A DNA stretch of 64,000 nt, taken from assembly GCA_002099365.1 (NCBI GenBank), contig MSED01000015.1, forward strand, positions 868,001-932,000. The letters run 5' to 3'. The DNA is from Phialophora verrucosa (taxonomy: Eukaryota > Ascomycota > Eurotiomycetes > Chaetothyriales > Herpotrichiellaceae). The notes under the pieces are model-generated. The model did no database searches. It worked only from the letters and a program-made list of their open reading frames with translations, and had not been told where the DNA came from. The translations under genes were made by a program, and so were the position numbers. Of this stretch, positions 43,263 through 54,661 are shown in pieces; the stretch's first letter is position 1; every line of letters begins with the position of its first letter.

Positions 43263-46200
43263 TCACGCATATCGCCGCAACTGCGCATTGTTAGCAAGCC
43301 AAAGCAATGATAACATGGGAAAAGAGGAACTCACATCTAGCGTTAGGGCCTTGGAGCTGTTCGCGCCTTGGTCCCTATAGACGCCGACCAGCGCTTCACT
43401 ACCCTGGAAGAAGCCGGTCTTCAGACTGATCACGATGAATTGCATGCCGGGACCCTGATATTTGCATGAGCACGCGAATGACAAACTGACTGCTTTCGAA
43501 GAGCGGTCCGAAGTCTGACGGAAAGGGAGGACTTACAGCATGGTTCCGCACGTAATTCACCAACTTGCCCACATTTGCATTGTCCAAGGCAGCATCCACC
43601 TCGTCGAGCACAAAGAACGGGCTGGGCTGATAACTGTGGATCGCAAACAACAAAGCCAGCGCAGCCATGGTCTTCTCGCCACCGCTCAGATGCTCCATGT
43701 CTCGGAACCGCTTTGTCGGCGGCATGGTATGGTAATTAACCCCGGCCAGGTAGGGCTCGTCCTCATCTGCGGTGAGATATGCGCGTCCCCCCGCGGGGAA
43801 TTCGTCGGATTTGGTCAGGTTCGAGTAAATCGGCTCGATCTGCTCGGAGATGTGGCTAAACGCCTTGTTGAACAGCTCGTTGCGCTTCTCCTGCGTGTCC
43901 TCAAACCGCGCCTTCAACTCGCGGTAATTGTTGCGGGCGAGTTCATATTCTTGCTCCATGTCCTTGGCGCGTTGTTCCACGGCGGCGAGACGTTGCGCGG
44001 CGTGCGCGTTGGGTTGCATTTTATCCAGCGCGGCGTTGAGTTTGGAAATCTCGTCCAGTAATTGCGCTTCGACGGCTTCGTTGTTTTCCTCCTTGAGATC
44101 GTCGTCCAGGGCATCGAAGTCGAGCTCGATGCCGTAGTCATTCACTGTGTGAGTCTTGAGAGCGGAGGAGGCGGGTTCATCTTCGTCTTCATCGGCATCC
44201 ATCGCATCTTCCTCCTCGATGGGAAGATCGTTGATGGGGACGCTGTCCAGGCTCGCTGATGATTCGGTCAAAGGAATCGCGATGTTCTCTATCTTGCACC
44301 GGCGGAGGAGGGTGTATCGAGAAGATGAATGACGCTGCATCTCCCCTTCCAGAGCACTGATGGCTCGGAAAGTGTTCTCCATCTCCTTAGCCCGCTTCTG
44401 GACTTGCTGCTTCTGCTTGGCCAGTTTATCGGCCGCAGCGGTGAGGAGCTCTCTCTGCTCATCCAATTGAGCATGTAGTTCGTCAAGCTCGTTTTTGAGA
44501 GCATCCAGGTCATTCTGAATGCCCTCACGTTGTTCATTCAACTCGTCAATCGTCTGCTTGTTACGCTGCTCCTTGTCCCTCAAAGCGAGGAGGCGGTCAT
44601 CTGTTTGCTGGAGCCGGGCCCTCTCGAAGCCGAGTTGTCCTTCAATCTTGCCTCTTTGCGTTACAAATTCAAGCTTTTTCTGTGCAGCTTCTTGCTGGAG
44701 CGAACCCTGGCGAGCCTCGTAGTCGCGAATATCGTCGAACCCGTGTTTCTGGCAAAAGTCTCCAAAGACCTCGTTTTCGATACTGCTCACCGATTCTTCG
44801 TATTCAGAGATATCCTCGTCGATCTTCTCCAGCTTTTCTCGTTCTTGCCTCGCCTTGGGACGCTCCTCGGCCAACTGTTGCTGGACATGGTCGAGCTCGC
44901 GCTTCTTGCTTTTGAGATTCTTGTCCAGAGCGTCCAGTTCCTCCTTGGCATACCGCAGCCTATTCTCCAGACCGCTGATCTCGTTTTGGACGGCCTGTTC
45001 CTCAGCTCGACGAGCACTTTCCTGCGGCAAAGCAGCGAAGTCTTCCATCAACTTGACCTTGAGCTTGTTTAGCCTATCGATTTCAGCTTGATCCCAGGTA
45101 TGGCGGGTGTTGCTTTCCCTTCCACGACCGCCGGTCATCAGGCCTCCTTTGTGAATGACGCTGCCGTCGAGAGTGACGGCCTTCGCGTCGACGTGTTGCC
45201 GGTAGCACAAATCCTTTGCTATGTCAAGGTTGTCGCATACGATAGCATTGCCACACGCATACGAAATGGCTCGGGCAACAGACTGGTCATAGTCCACGGT
45301 CTCGATCGCTGGAAGCATGCCCTTATGCATACCTCTCAAGTTCGCACTGAGGGCCTTGACCTGAATTGTGTCCAGCGGAATGAAGGTTGCTTGACCGGAG
45401 CGGTGGTCTCGCAGGTACTCGATGCATTGCTTGGCCGTAGCCTCAGTGTCGACGACCACAGCGTCGGAGTGACGGCCGAGGACGGTCGCGACGGCCTCAC
45501 CATATTTCTTCTGCTTGGGCTTGCAGAGTTCGTTGACCCGGCCTTTCACACCAGGGTAGGTGCGCTTGAGCATGGCAATGGTTTCCCTCATTCTGATTTC
45601 CTTCTCACTCGTGCGTCGACCGTCATCCGCCTCGAGAAGTTTTCGCGCCACTTCAGCGAGCTTTTCGTCAAGTTCGGTTCTCGTCCGAGCGGCCTGCAGT
45701 CGCTTAGACTGTGCGGCGTTGAACTCTTTCTTCTGCTCATTAATCTCGCTCTGTGTCTGCTGAACGATTTCCCTAAACTGTTTCTGCCTCTCACCGATCT
45801 CGCTGTACTCATTCTCAAGTACTTTCAGCTTGTACTCGGTGCTTTCCACACTGTTTTTAAGGTTGTTGTAGGTAGCCTCAATTGGTGCTCGGTCGCTCCT
45901 GAGACTCTCGATGCGGCTCAGATTGGCAGAGGCACGCCTGTTGAGTTCTTCGCGCAGCCGGGTATATTCTTGGAGATCCGCAGAGCTCAGTTGACCACCC
46001 AGGCGAGTCGCGTTTTGTTCCCATTCCTTTTGCCATTGAGCTTGTGCTTTCTCGACCGTGCTGAGAGCTTTCTCAAGCTGTGCTACGGTTGCAGCCTGGG
46101 CACTGCGCTCGTGGGCGATGCTGTTGGTGCGGTTGGCATATTTGGTCAGCTGCTTGGTCGACACGGAGATCTGTTCATCGATGGGGACGAGAGAAGAAGT

Positions 46201-47181
46201 TTTGTCCTCAATCTCCTTCTCTTTAGCCTTGATCAATTTCTCCGTCTTTCCAACATTCCTTGCGGCTAAAGCATGATCTTTCTTGGCAGCATCGAGCCCT
46301 TTTTCATATTTCTCGATACCTCGACGATATTCCTTCAGTTCGTCCTGATGTTTCTGAATCTCCGCGCTCGACTCTTCAATCTGTCGTTGCAGGTGGTACA
46401 GCTTCCACAGAACGTGGGTGACAATCGCATCATCGCGTTCAGCAGCCTTCTTCTGAAAGTTGTCAGCCTCTCGCTTCTGCTCCTGGTATTGACGGATTTC
46501 CGAATTGATCCCTCTCCGGCGATTGAGTTGGAAGGTCTGCTGGTCGGCGGCTTGATCTAGCTCCGTCTTCAGTTGGTCGTATTCAGCTTTGTATTCTATG
46601 CTGCCCGAGACTTGCTCAATCAGACGGGTCAGTTCTTGAGGTTTCTGCGTGGCGATAGCCTCGACATCACCCTGGAAAACCAGGAAGTTGCGAGCCTTGA
46701 TGAGGATATTCTCTTCCTCCAGCGCGTCGTTGTAGTCGTTGGCTGTTACCACCCTATCATTGAGGCGATATTCTGAGACGCCCTGATTGGTGATAGTGCG
46801 CTTGAAGCGTTGCTCCTGGCCAGCGTCGTCCTCATACACAGCCATAACCCAGGCAGACTTGGGGTCATTGCGCTCCTGCGTGCCATTGGGTTGAGATTCT
46901 GGCTCTTCTTCGTTCTGGCTGGCCACCCCGTTCGTCTGCGGCTCTCCGTTGAGGGTGGATTTCTGCAGGACACGTCCGCGATAGACCAATTCCTTCAAAT
47001 TCGTCGATCGGAGGTGGGAGGATTTGATACCGAGGACGAAGGAGATGGCGTCCATGGAATTGGACTTGCCGGAGCCATTGGGACCAATGATCGAGGTAAA
47101 GTAGGCGTCGCCGAAGAGGAGGGTATGATGCCCTTTGTAGGACTTGAAGTTGTACAACTCAAGCCTGATCAGCTTGCCCAT
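43263..47181 (-). CDS. SMC1: Cohesin subunit SMC1 (3 exons)
   Basis: SMC1 pairs with SMC3 and kleisin to form cohesin, which holds sister chromatids together and shapes chromosomes. Exons are 47181-43537, 43454-43335 and 43280-43263, with introns of 82 nt (GTAAGT...ATCAG) and 54 nt (GTGAGT...GCGCAG, with a GCTAAC branch). The product is 1260 aa. Walker A is GPNGSGKS at 33-40. A long coiled coil leads to a hinge at about 520-670 (PGVKGRVNELCKPKQKKYGEA ... GRHSDAVVVDTEATAKQC), then a second coiled coil. The ABC signature HLSGGEKTMAALALLFAI and Walker B PFFVLDEVDAALDN follow. The last exon is 18 nt and encodes only LRRYA and stop, matching the family's usual ending. Divergent from the GPC1 gene. 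Confidence 0.97.
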
Positions 47182-47875
47182 TTTGCGTGTAGAGGGGAAC
47201 GACTAGCGACCGCGCTGAGGCGACAGTAGGTTGTTGCGCTCGTAGGTGATTGCGGCGCACTGCGACGCGCAAATAGAGGGCGACGCGATGCGATACGCGG
47301 GGGCTTTGGATGGCGCGGGATGGAAAAACATAACGCCGTGGTGTGCCCGCCGCAAAATTCTTGGGGGCGCTTTGGGCGGTTCTAGTGCTTCTTAGGCAAA
47401 CCCCGGAAGCACCAAAAAGCCGCCTAGACCTGACGTAGTGGCCTGCGATCTGCCACTTAGATTGCTTCACGTCTGCACGCTGAGCAGCATCTTGTCCTCA
47501 ACACCACAAAAGCCCTGGCTAGGGTGTATACATAGCTATTTCCTACGAGACTCATGTGCCTCCTTGTGAGCGTGACCTCTCAGCCTGCACCATTGCTCCT
47601 CAATCGGCACGTACCGCTTCTTTTCTATCAGTAACGCCTCAGAACTATCGCTTGCCTGCTCCCTTTCTTCGCCATTCTAGTATATCTGGCGGATAGCCCA
47701 ACACCGACATCGCCTCATCCCACATCCAAGCGTTCTCCGGGCCTCAAATTCCGCTCTCCTATTCATACCCTTCCCCATCGCATTCCCATTACCATTAATT
47801 TGGCCAGAAGACCTTTCCTAGCCTTTCCAGCCTGCGCCAGTCTTCGATGCGACCGCTCTAGCCTCGTAGGACGCC
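47182..47875. other. Divergent intergenic region between SMC1 and GPC1
   Basis: These 694 bp hold both promoters. The half near SMC1 is GC-rich with several CGCG motifs. The half near GPC1 (about 47500-47870) is pyrimidine-rich, as expected for a transcribed fungal leader. No further gene is seen. Confidence 0.5.
47263..47274 (-). promoter_or_regulatory. Possible MBF/E2F-type cell-cycle site upstream of SMC1
   Basis: On the SMC1 sense strand this reads ATTTGCGCGTCG, about 80 bp before the ATG. It combines a TTTGCGCG (E2F-like) core with a GCGCGTC that is one base off the yeast MCB motif ACGCGT. A further CGACGCGA lies just upstream at 47281-47288. MBF control of cohesin genes is known in yeasts; its use here is inference. 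Confidence 0.3.
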
Positions 47876-49531
47876 ATGTCTGAGCCCATACCCATTCCTC
47901 GCTCCAGGTCGGAGCCTGCCTCGGACGAAGCAGCTGCCGGCGATATTGCTGGGAGTCTCGGATCGGACGTGGCGGGCTCCTCGAATGGCGGTGCGTTGAC
48001 ACCTGGTTATCAGTCAGGATACCAGTCGTCCTCGCCCGGAAGTCCCTTGCTGCTGTCCAGGAACCCATCCTACGTTGGAAGTCAGTCCATGCAGGAGGAC
48101 TGGGAAGTCCCGCTCGACAAACTCAGCTTCTTCGACATCTTTGACAACCTGGCCTTACCGGCAAAGCTCGATAAATGGCAGGCCACATTACAAGCCCAGA
48201 AAGAGAAGCTTGCACGCCAGCAGGAAAGGATAAGAACCACGGGCAACAATGCCAGAGACCGCGCCGTGGCCGAGTGGCGCAAACGGGTCCCCTCGGCTGA
48301 CGAGCAACTCGCCAAATATCGATCTCGGATGAAGAGATCGGTCGATGACCTGAACAAGAGGTGGAACGAAGTGGCCACCATATCGCTTCGCGAGAAGGTG
48401 TCCTTCATCACCGCCGTGCTCAACGTCTTCATCAGCGGATATCTGATAGGCGCCGCACCGCAGTACTTCTACTGGTGGTACACTATCCAACTGATGTACT
48501 TCATGCCTATAAGAGCCTACACCTACCACCGCAAGGGCTACCACTACTTCCTGGCCGACCTCTGCTACTTTGTCAACGTTCTCGATCTCCTCGCCATCTG
48601 GGCTTTCCCACGCTCGAAGCGCCTCCTGATTAGCGCCTATTGTCTGGCGTACGGCAACAACGCCGTCGCAATCGTCATGTGGAGGAACTCGCTCGTCTTC
48701 CACTCCATGGACAAAGTCGTCAGTCTTTTCATCCACGTCATGCCTCCGGTCGCACTCCACTGCATTGTCCACCTAACGCCGGACGAGTACCTGCTCAAAC
48801 GTTTCCCCGCCGTGTACACCATCAAATACAGCCTCAAAGGGTCTCCAGAGCACTACTCCCTCTGGGCAATGCTCGTGTGGGCAACGGTCCCCTACGCCGT
48901 CTGGCAACTCTCCTACCACTTCTTCATCACCGTCCGTCGCAAGGAGAAGATCGCGGCCGGACGACCCACCTCGTTCACGTGGCTGCGCAAGTCCTACGCA
49001 AAAACCACGATCGGCAAATTCGTCAACTCCCTCCCCCAATACCTCCAAGAACCGGCATTCATGGCTATTCAATACTCCTACGCCATCCTTACGATAATCC
49101 CGTGTCCATTATGGTTTTGGTACCGTTGGGCAAGCGCGGGCTTCCTGTTGACCGTGTTCAGCTGGTCCGTGTGGAACGGTGCCAACTACTACATGGACGT
49201 CTTTGGCAAGCGTTTCCAGAAAGAACTGGAGCAGTTGAAGAAAGACGTGGCCAAGTGGCAGAACAGTCCCGCAGCAATGTTCTCTCCGCCGACTGGCCCC
49301 TCGGACGCCGAAGTGAGTCCGCACATGACGAGAGACGACGAAGCCAAGGGCCACGGCAAGAGGGAGTCGATCGACAAAATCCCCCTGCTGGACGAGATGA
49401 GCCGGACCCAGGAAAATGGTCATGGAGACAGCGGCGTGAGGACCACTGGCGCGGAACTACTCAACGCCGCGAATGAAGGTGTTGTAGACCGCAAGAGTGT
49501 GGTTCCCCCGCTTGCGGAAGGGACGACATAA
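47876..49531 (+). CDS. GPC1: Glycerophosphocholine acyltransferase (Gpc1, DUF2838 family)
   Basis: Gpc1 re-acylates glycerophosphocholine with acyl-CoA to lysophosphatidylcholine, in phosphatidylcholine turnover. It is a multi-pass membrane protein of the DUF2838 family. The single exon gives 551 aa. Residues 1-70 are Ser/Gly/Pro-rich and probably cytosolic, and 95-165 are a charged helical region. About eight hydrophobic segments then run from REKVSFITAVLNVFISGYL to FLLTVFSWSVWNGANYYMD. Family features include YFYWWYTIQLMYFMPIRAYTY, KGYHYFLADLCYFVN, MPPVALHCIVH and YLQEPAFMAIQYSYAI. The C-terminal 90 residues are polar. No family motif appears broken. It is divergent from SMC1 and converges on the orphan gene at 50293. 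Confidence 0.92.
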   Translation: MSEPIPIPRSRSEPASDEAAAGDIAGSLGSDVAGSSNGGALTPGYQSGYQSSSPGSPLLLSRNPSYVGSQSMQEDWEVPLDKLSFFDIFDNLALPAKLDKWQATLQAQKEKLARQQERIRTTGNNARDRAVAEWRKRVPSADEQLAKYRSRMKRSVDDLNKRWNEVATISLREKVSFITAVLNVFISGYLIGAAPQYFYWWYTIQLMYFMPIRAYTYHRKGYHYFLADLCYFVNVLDLLAIWAFPRSKRLLISAYCLAYGNNAVAIVMWRNSLVFHSMDKVVSLFIHVMPPVALHCIVHLTPDEYLLKRFPAVYTIKYSLKGSPEHYSLWAMLVWATVPYAVWQLSYHFFITVRRKEKIAAGRPTSFTWLRKSYAKTTIGKFVNSLPQYLQEPAFMAIQYSYAILTIIPCPLWFWYRWASAGFLLTVFSWSVWNGANYYMDVFGKRFQKELEQLKKDVAKWQNSPAAMFSPPTGPSDAEVSPHMTRDDEAKGHGKRESIDKIPLLDEMSRTQENGHGDSGVRTTGAELLNAANEGVVDRKSVVPPLAEGTT

Positions 49532-50292
49532 AACGCGGACTGACGCATAGCACACATCAACGCGCCAACTGCGCAGGAGGAGAGCTCAACTGCAGTGAGG
49601 AAGTCGCAATTTCGCAAGCATACGGCTACCAAACAGGCGAATGGCGCATGAATGGATGAAGCTACACGTACTGTTACTGTGCTGGCTGGCTGGCAGATGC
49701 GGGAGTCAGAGGCGGGACTTTGATGTTTAGTCTTTGAACGTCGGTACGAACGAGTACCGGGTAGTACTTTGGCACATGACTGATACCCTTGATAGCGTTT
49801 CTCAACTATTTGGATAATCTTGCGCCCCGACTTACAGTGAGTATCGCACCGCATACCTGTTGACCGGGATGTTGTATGTACGTATGTCTGATGTGTGATA
49901 CATTTCTCTAGACCCAAACTGCCAATTTCGAAGTCTATTGTGATGTAAGTGCCCGTGTCGGCGCGAATACGAGAACGACTGCCGTGTCATCGCTCAGAGC
50001 GCCTCCCTTGACTCATACCGCAGCCCATAATGATCCTATGCAGTACAGTACTTGTAGCAAGACGATCAAGCTGACGTTCTATTTTGCGCGTCATCAGCTT
50101 CGAGGCCCCAAGGCGCCTTCTCCGAATGGGTCTTGATCCGAAAACAGCTACAGTACCTCCGTGACTGCGTGATACTGTCCCCGTCCCCGGCCCGTCACGG
50201 TTCTCCCAATCCAAACAAGCCATTCCTCCTCCCCTTCCCCTGTACACTGTACACCACTACACGTCTATAGCGGCCCGCCGACCTGCCTGCGT
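49532..50292. other. Convergent intergenic region
   Basis: No gene is supported in these 761 bp. A GGTACGAACGAGTACC-like near-palindrome lies around 49743-49760, one of several TACGAGTA-type motifs in this window. The rest is probably 3' UTR of the two convergent genes. Confidence 0.45.
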
Positions 50293-51960
50293 TTAAGGCA
50301 GAACAATCTCCCCGACGGCTGCCCATCTCCGTCGGTCATGCTCGCGCACTTCCTCCCACGTGAGGGGATCGCTCTCGCGCACCAAGGCTGCGAGCGCGGT
50401 GTCGTGCAGCTCCATGCTCCGGGGGGTGGAGCGGCAGTCGATGTCTAGGCCGTGGGGGTATAGCGCACAAGGTGAGGTCGTAGTGCAGGTCGGGGTGAAG
50501 GCGTGGGGACTGGGAATGGACGCCAAAACTGAGGCAAGGAAGACAGAGGCGGGGATCTCGTCCCGTTCTGCAAAGGGCACGTCCTCTGCCGTGGTGGGCA
50601 TGGTGGCTATGACTTCATCGTATGTGTTCTCGTCCGCAATGGCAAAGGCGATGTCGGTGTCAAGGTCAAGGTCAAAGTCGTGCTCGTCTGCGGTGTCGGT
50701 GTCGATGGCATTCGCCTCTCCCGGGGCCTGCAAGTTGACGTTGACGTTGTCGTTCGGTTTCACATGTGTGCCGGGGTCAATGGTGAAGTCATCCTCGTGC
50801 GGGCTGTAGATTTTCCGGTATTGGACGCACGGGGTCGGCAAGGACTCCATTCTCTGCTGGCGCTGGTGGGGCGAAGCTCCCAATGTCCTGGCGTCGACAT
50901 CTTGTGGTGGGAAAGGGTGGTGGTACATGTCGTCGTAGTTCTGTCTTGGGGCATACATCTCGAATGCGGCGTGCTTCTCAACTGTGTTGCGCAGATCCGT
51001 ATTCGTCGGGGAAAGTAAACCCTTGAGACTGAAAGTGCTTGACGCCGGTGTCGTACCAGGCGTGCTCTTCAGACTGAATGTGCTGGAGAGGGGTGATGGC
51101 GTGGGTGCTCTGCATAGCTGGATGGGCAACCCGCACCGCGTGGTGCCTTTATAGTCTTGACACATGTTGCAAGTTTGACACTGAGGACCTGGCGGAAAAG
51201 CACGAAAGTGTGGTGTTGATCGAAATGGCTCCCATGCTGGCAGGGCAGCTGAGTGAGGACATGCGGAACCAAAGATTATATTCTTCTTTGGAAAATCAAC
51301 CAGTGACTGTTGTGTTCCGGAACCGACGGTATGGTCGAGCCATGTGCTTCTTTGTGCTTGATCCAAGGGTTGCTGATGAACGTAGCTTAGCTCGCGAACA
51401 AAGGATTTAGCTGGCGCACGTCCCTTCGATGTGTCCCTTTGGAATAGGCTGCAAGCAGCACTTTGTTCGAGACAAGCGGCAACGTTTTGAAGGTCATTGT
51501 CCTTACTATATTGATGATCAGGCTTGTCTTCGGTGCGATGCAGAGACCGGTTGTTATGGCCGTAGCTCAAGGCCAGTCCTGATCCGCAAGGTGTAGACGG
51601 TGGTCCGTGCTCAGCCTCAGTCCCTACAAATTGAGCCTCGGGCAACAAGGCACCAGACCTCGTCTCGAATGGTAAGCACAAGGTAAAACTTGGAGCTGCA
51701 TCTCCAGTCGCGGGACTCAAGACCGGCGAAGGGACCAACGCTTCCACTATTGACTCACTTGTGACGCTTTCTTGTGAGGACTCGTCCGAACTGGCTTCTG
51801 GACCGGGGAAGCTGCCAAAGACCGGCATCCTGGAGATTCTACCAGGTTTTGAGGAGACTGAGTTGTGGGAAATGTTCTTTATGCATACTTTCTGACACTG
51901 TCTCGAAGCAACATTTGCTGCATCGCAATCCCTTGGAAACCATGGCTGTTCGCACTTCAT
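50293..51960 (-). CDS. Serine/proline-rich orphan protein, 555 codons
   Basis: I do not recognise this protein. The frame is open for 555 codons, too long for chance at this base composition. Most of it looks disordered and rich in Ser, Pro, Thr and Asp. Visible features are a Cys-rich patch near 285 (CQTCNMCQDYKGTTRCGLPIQ), a repeated SSTFSLK element (PLSSTFSLKSTPG, then PASSTFSLKGLLSP), and an acidic stretch rich in Asp near residues 440-470. The C-terminus is better ordered (ALAALVRESDPLTWEEVREH). The real start may be the later Met at 51828 (MPVFGSFPGPEASSDES), since the first 44 residues are unlike the rest. A regulatory or scaffold role is possible but unsupported. Confidence 0.7.
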   Translation of the reverse strand: MKCEQPWFPRDCDAANVASRQCQKVCIKNISHNSVSSKPGRISRMPVFGSFPGPEASSDESSQESVTSESIVEALVPSPVLSPATGDAAPSFTLCLPFETRSGALLPEAQFVGTEAEHGPPSTPCGSGLALSYGHNNRSLHRTEDKPDHQYSKDNDLQNVAACLEQSAACSLFQRDTSKGRAPAKSFVRELSYVHQQPLDQAQRSTWLDHTVGSGTQQSLVDFPKKNIIFGSACPHSAALPAWEPFRSTPHFRAFPPGPQCQTCNMCQDYKGTTRCGLPIQLCRAPTPSPLSSTFSLKSTPGTTPASSTFSLKGLLSPTNTDLRNTVEKHAAFEMYAPRQNYDDMYHHPFPPQDVDARTLGASPHQRQQRMESLPTPCVQYRKIYSPHEDDFTIDPGTHVKPNDNVNVNLQAPGEANAIDTDTADEHDFDLDLDTDIAFAIADENTYDEVIATMPTTAEDVPFAERDEIPASVFLASVLASIPSPHAFTPTCTTTSPCALYPHGLDIDCRSTPRSMELHDTALAALVRESDPLTWEEVREHDRRRWAAVGEIVLP

Positions 51961-53473
51961 CTCGAAAACTCGTCCTTGCTAGTGCACCGTGGAGGATGCC
52001 TCGATATGATAATATTCCGAAGGATCAAGAGCGAGGGCAGCGTGGCGGGTACTTGTATAGTCGTAGACCGTCATCTTTTCGTTTCGCCGAACAAACAGGT
52101 TCTGACACTGTGAATCTGAGCTGTCGAATCGCCGTTTGTACGCTCAATGACCTCAGCCTCAGTGATGCACGCTCGATGTTGAGATCAGTCATTGATCCGG
52201 CTACAGTCGGATATTGGTTCGAGATGATGAGGCCTGTCGCTGGCTTGGGCAAGGCGTGGTTGGCAAGCTATTTGCTCCATGGAGACCCAAGAGTACACAA
52301 GCAACTAGTTCGACCCGGATAGCGTAGAGCATTGCTGTTTCGCAAGCTCTCAGCATATTTTAGCATGTTGAAATGGTTTCGAGCTTGTTTCCTGTTGCGT
52401 TGACTTACCAAACTTCACCGTTGTCACAGATGTAGCTTCACCTTCACCCGCCAAGCGATATCCCAGCCACCTTCAGTCGAAATTAATTAGTATATCAATT
52501 AAAATCGCCAAATTGCTTTCGACAATGGGTGCTGGAATCTCTCCACCCTCGACAGATATCTCCCTTATTCACAGCCAGGAGTGGATGTACAAGCATCAAG
52601 GAAACGTAGAGGCTCTCATTGCGATCCTCCTAATTCGGGCGATCTGATGACTTGTACAGGACCATAGTGGTTACAGTTCGGCAAAAATGTGTAGGAGCTC
52701 GTGGACGTTGAGGAGAAAGAACACGGCGTCAAATCCCATTGATCCCCTTTTTTGCGCTTTTTTGTGTCGAGAACTCGTTCGATTCCGTTTTGGTTTGGCA
52801 AGAAGCTGTGCGTGTAAGAGAAACCAGGAACTGCTGCACGTTGGCGGGCAACCCATGGTCGCTTGGTGTAGAGCTCATTCACTACGGGGTTTCACAGGGT
52901 ACAGGCCTAAACGCAACGTGGTTTGCAACCACCATCGCGCAGTAGCCCATCTCATTCCAATATTTCAATGCAAGGCACAGTCGGTTCCATCAAATGGGAA
53001 GCGCCGGTGGCTTCTTTCACGGTGGTTCAAGTTAGAAAGCAAGCTTGAAAACATTAGACGTTTGCATCGAGATCAGGATACTTTAGGATATAGAAAGAAG
53101 TAATTTTAGACTGTCGACACTTTGCTCAGGCTGACCGCCCTGGTTACAGGAACAGAGAAACGGAGATGAGTTGAACATGAGGTTCATGTTTGTCGAGCTC
53201 TTGAGATAGGGGGAAGGGTCGCCGAGAACGTTCACTCTGATTGGTCCTGGTTGGCAAAGATCGTCTTAGTCAGCTCAGCCTCGTTGTAAGTGTAAGGCTG
53301 AACTGGGGGCAGGCCGATCACAAACTTCATGCCCGATGTTGTGGAATGAGTCTGAGGCGACTGACATAACAGCAAGGATGGAGTCTTTGCACAAGTCTCG
53401 AAACATCATCAAGGCCGTTACTGACCAGCTAAGACGGCCTCCAGCCTCATCACATCCTCCGTTCACGCCTCAG
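51961..53473. other. Intergenic, 1.5 kb
   Basis: No gene is supported. The only longer frame (51774-52322, +) overlaps the orphan gene antisense and lacks any recognisable feature. The right part lies downstream of the dehydrogenase gene. Confidence 0.4.
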
Positions 53474-54661
53474 TCATCCTTGTACTTTGATGACGACTTT
53501 ACCGAAATGACTTCCAGCCGCGACATACTCAAAGGCTTCCTTCGCAGCATCAAATCCAAACACCTTGTCCACAACGGGGTGGATTTCCTTGTCTTTGTAT
53601 AGCTCCAGGGCCTCTTCGAGCCGATCCCTAGGTCCGTTCCAGATGCCTTTCAAGGTGACGTTTCTTCGAAGCGCAAGCACATTGGTGTTCACCACATTTT
53701 CGGCCTGATCGATCTTGCCGCTGAGATAGCCAATGCAGGATATCAAGCCGCCCCATTTGACGCAAGAAAAGCTCTTGGCCAGTGTCTCTGGGCCGCCTTG
53801 CTCAAAGATGATGTCGACGCCCTTGTTGTTAGTGATTTCCATGACTTGCTCATGCCAATTTGGATGCGTCCTATAGTTTATGAGATGGTCGGCTCCAAGG
53901 TCTTTCGCTCTCTCGAGCTTTTGTTCGGACGAAGACGTGACGATTGCTGCACCCTGTTAGTCATTGACGTGCGCAGGTTAACAGGTAGCTTACTCGTTAG
54001 CCCATTGGCTTTGGCCATTTGCAGCCCAGCGATTGATACGCCACCAGTTCCCTGCAGCAGTATCACCGTGTCTTTACCTTTTATGCTGTCGCCAATCGGC
54101 CTCATCCAGTTCATGGCCATCCATGCAGTGACAGCAGCAATCGGCAGCGTTGAACCTTCCTCGTCACTGAGGTAATCTGGCACCTTCACCAGACCTTCGT
54201 CGGGGAAGCATCGATACTCCGTCAGCACGCCGGGAAGGGGCAGGCCCAGTCCAGACGGCAGGTGCTCGTCGCTGATCTGACCGGTCAGATGTGTCAGGTT
54301 GAAGATCGCCATGACCCGGTCACCCTCAACCCACCGGTTCTCGCGGTCAGGCGACCTTCGTGGACCGAGTTTCACCACCGTCCCCACCATGTCGGAACAC
54401 GGAACCACTCCGGATGGCGACTCAATGGATTCATGGTGATCGTAGTCGCCGATGCAGACTTGCGAACAACGGATTATCAGCAACAAGCTCAACGCAAGCG
54501 AAGTGACGTGTAAGCATCGCGGGCTGACCTTCGACATCCCGATAGTTCAAAGATACAGCATGGATCTCGACCAGGACCTCATCCACGCCTGGCTCGGGTA
54601 CATCTGCCGTCACTTGTTTTAAGCTATCGAGACCAGACAAATCACTGAACCACTGCTTCAT
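53474..54661 (-). CDS. Medium-chain dehydrogenase/reductase, zinc-type alcohol dehydrogenase-like (3 exons)
   Basis: This is an NAD(P)-dependent oxidoreductase of the MDR superfamily, closest in style to quinone oxidoreductase or fungal alcohol-dehydrogenase-like proteins of unknown substrate. Exons are 54661-54529, 54458-53994 and 53946-53474, with introns of 70 and 47 nt; phases match and give 356 aa. The N-terminal GroES-like part has EVLVEIHAVSLNYRDVE and GVVPCSDMVGTVVKLG. The Rossmann part has VILLQGTGGVSIAGLQMAKANG, then SSSEQKLERAKDLGADHLINY across intron 2, and GVDIIFEQGG. The end is the family-typical AFEYVAAGSHFGKVVIKV. The usual catalytic zinc ligands are not evident, which favours a zinc-independent reductase. 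The acceptor of intron 2 was chosen by frame and could shift by a few bases. Confidence 0.85.

Noticed and set aside
45088..46269. 393-codon + strand frame inside SMC1
   Set aside because: It lies fully antisense to the SMC1 coiled coil and hinge. Coiled-coil genes often give long antisense frames, and it has no recognisable domain.
48640..49476. 278-codon + strand frame inside GPC1
   Set aside because: It is a shifted frame of the GPC1 gene, Arg-rich with no features.
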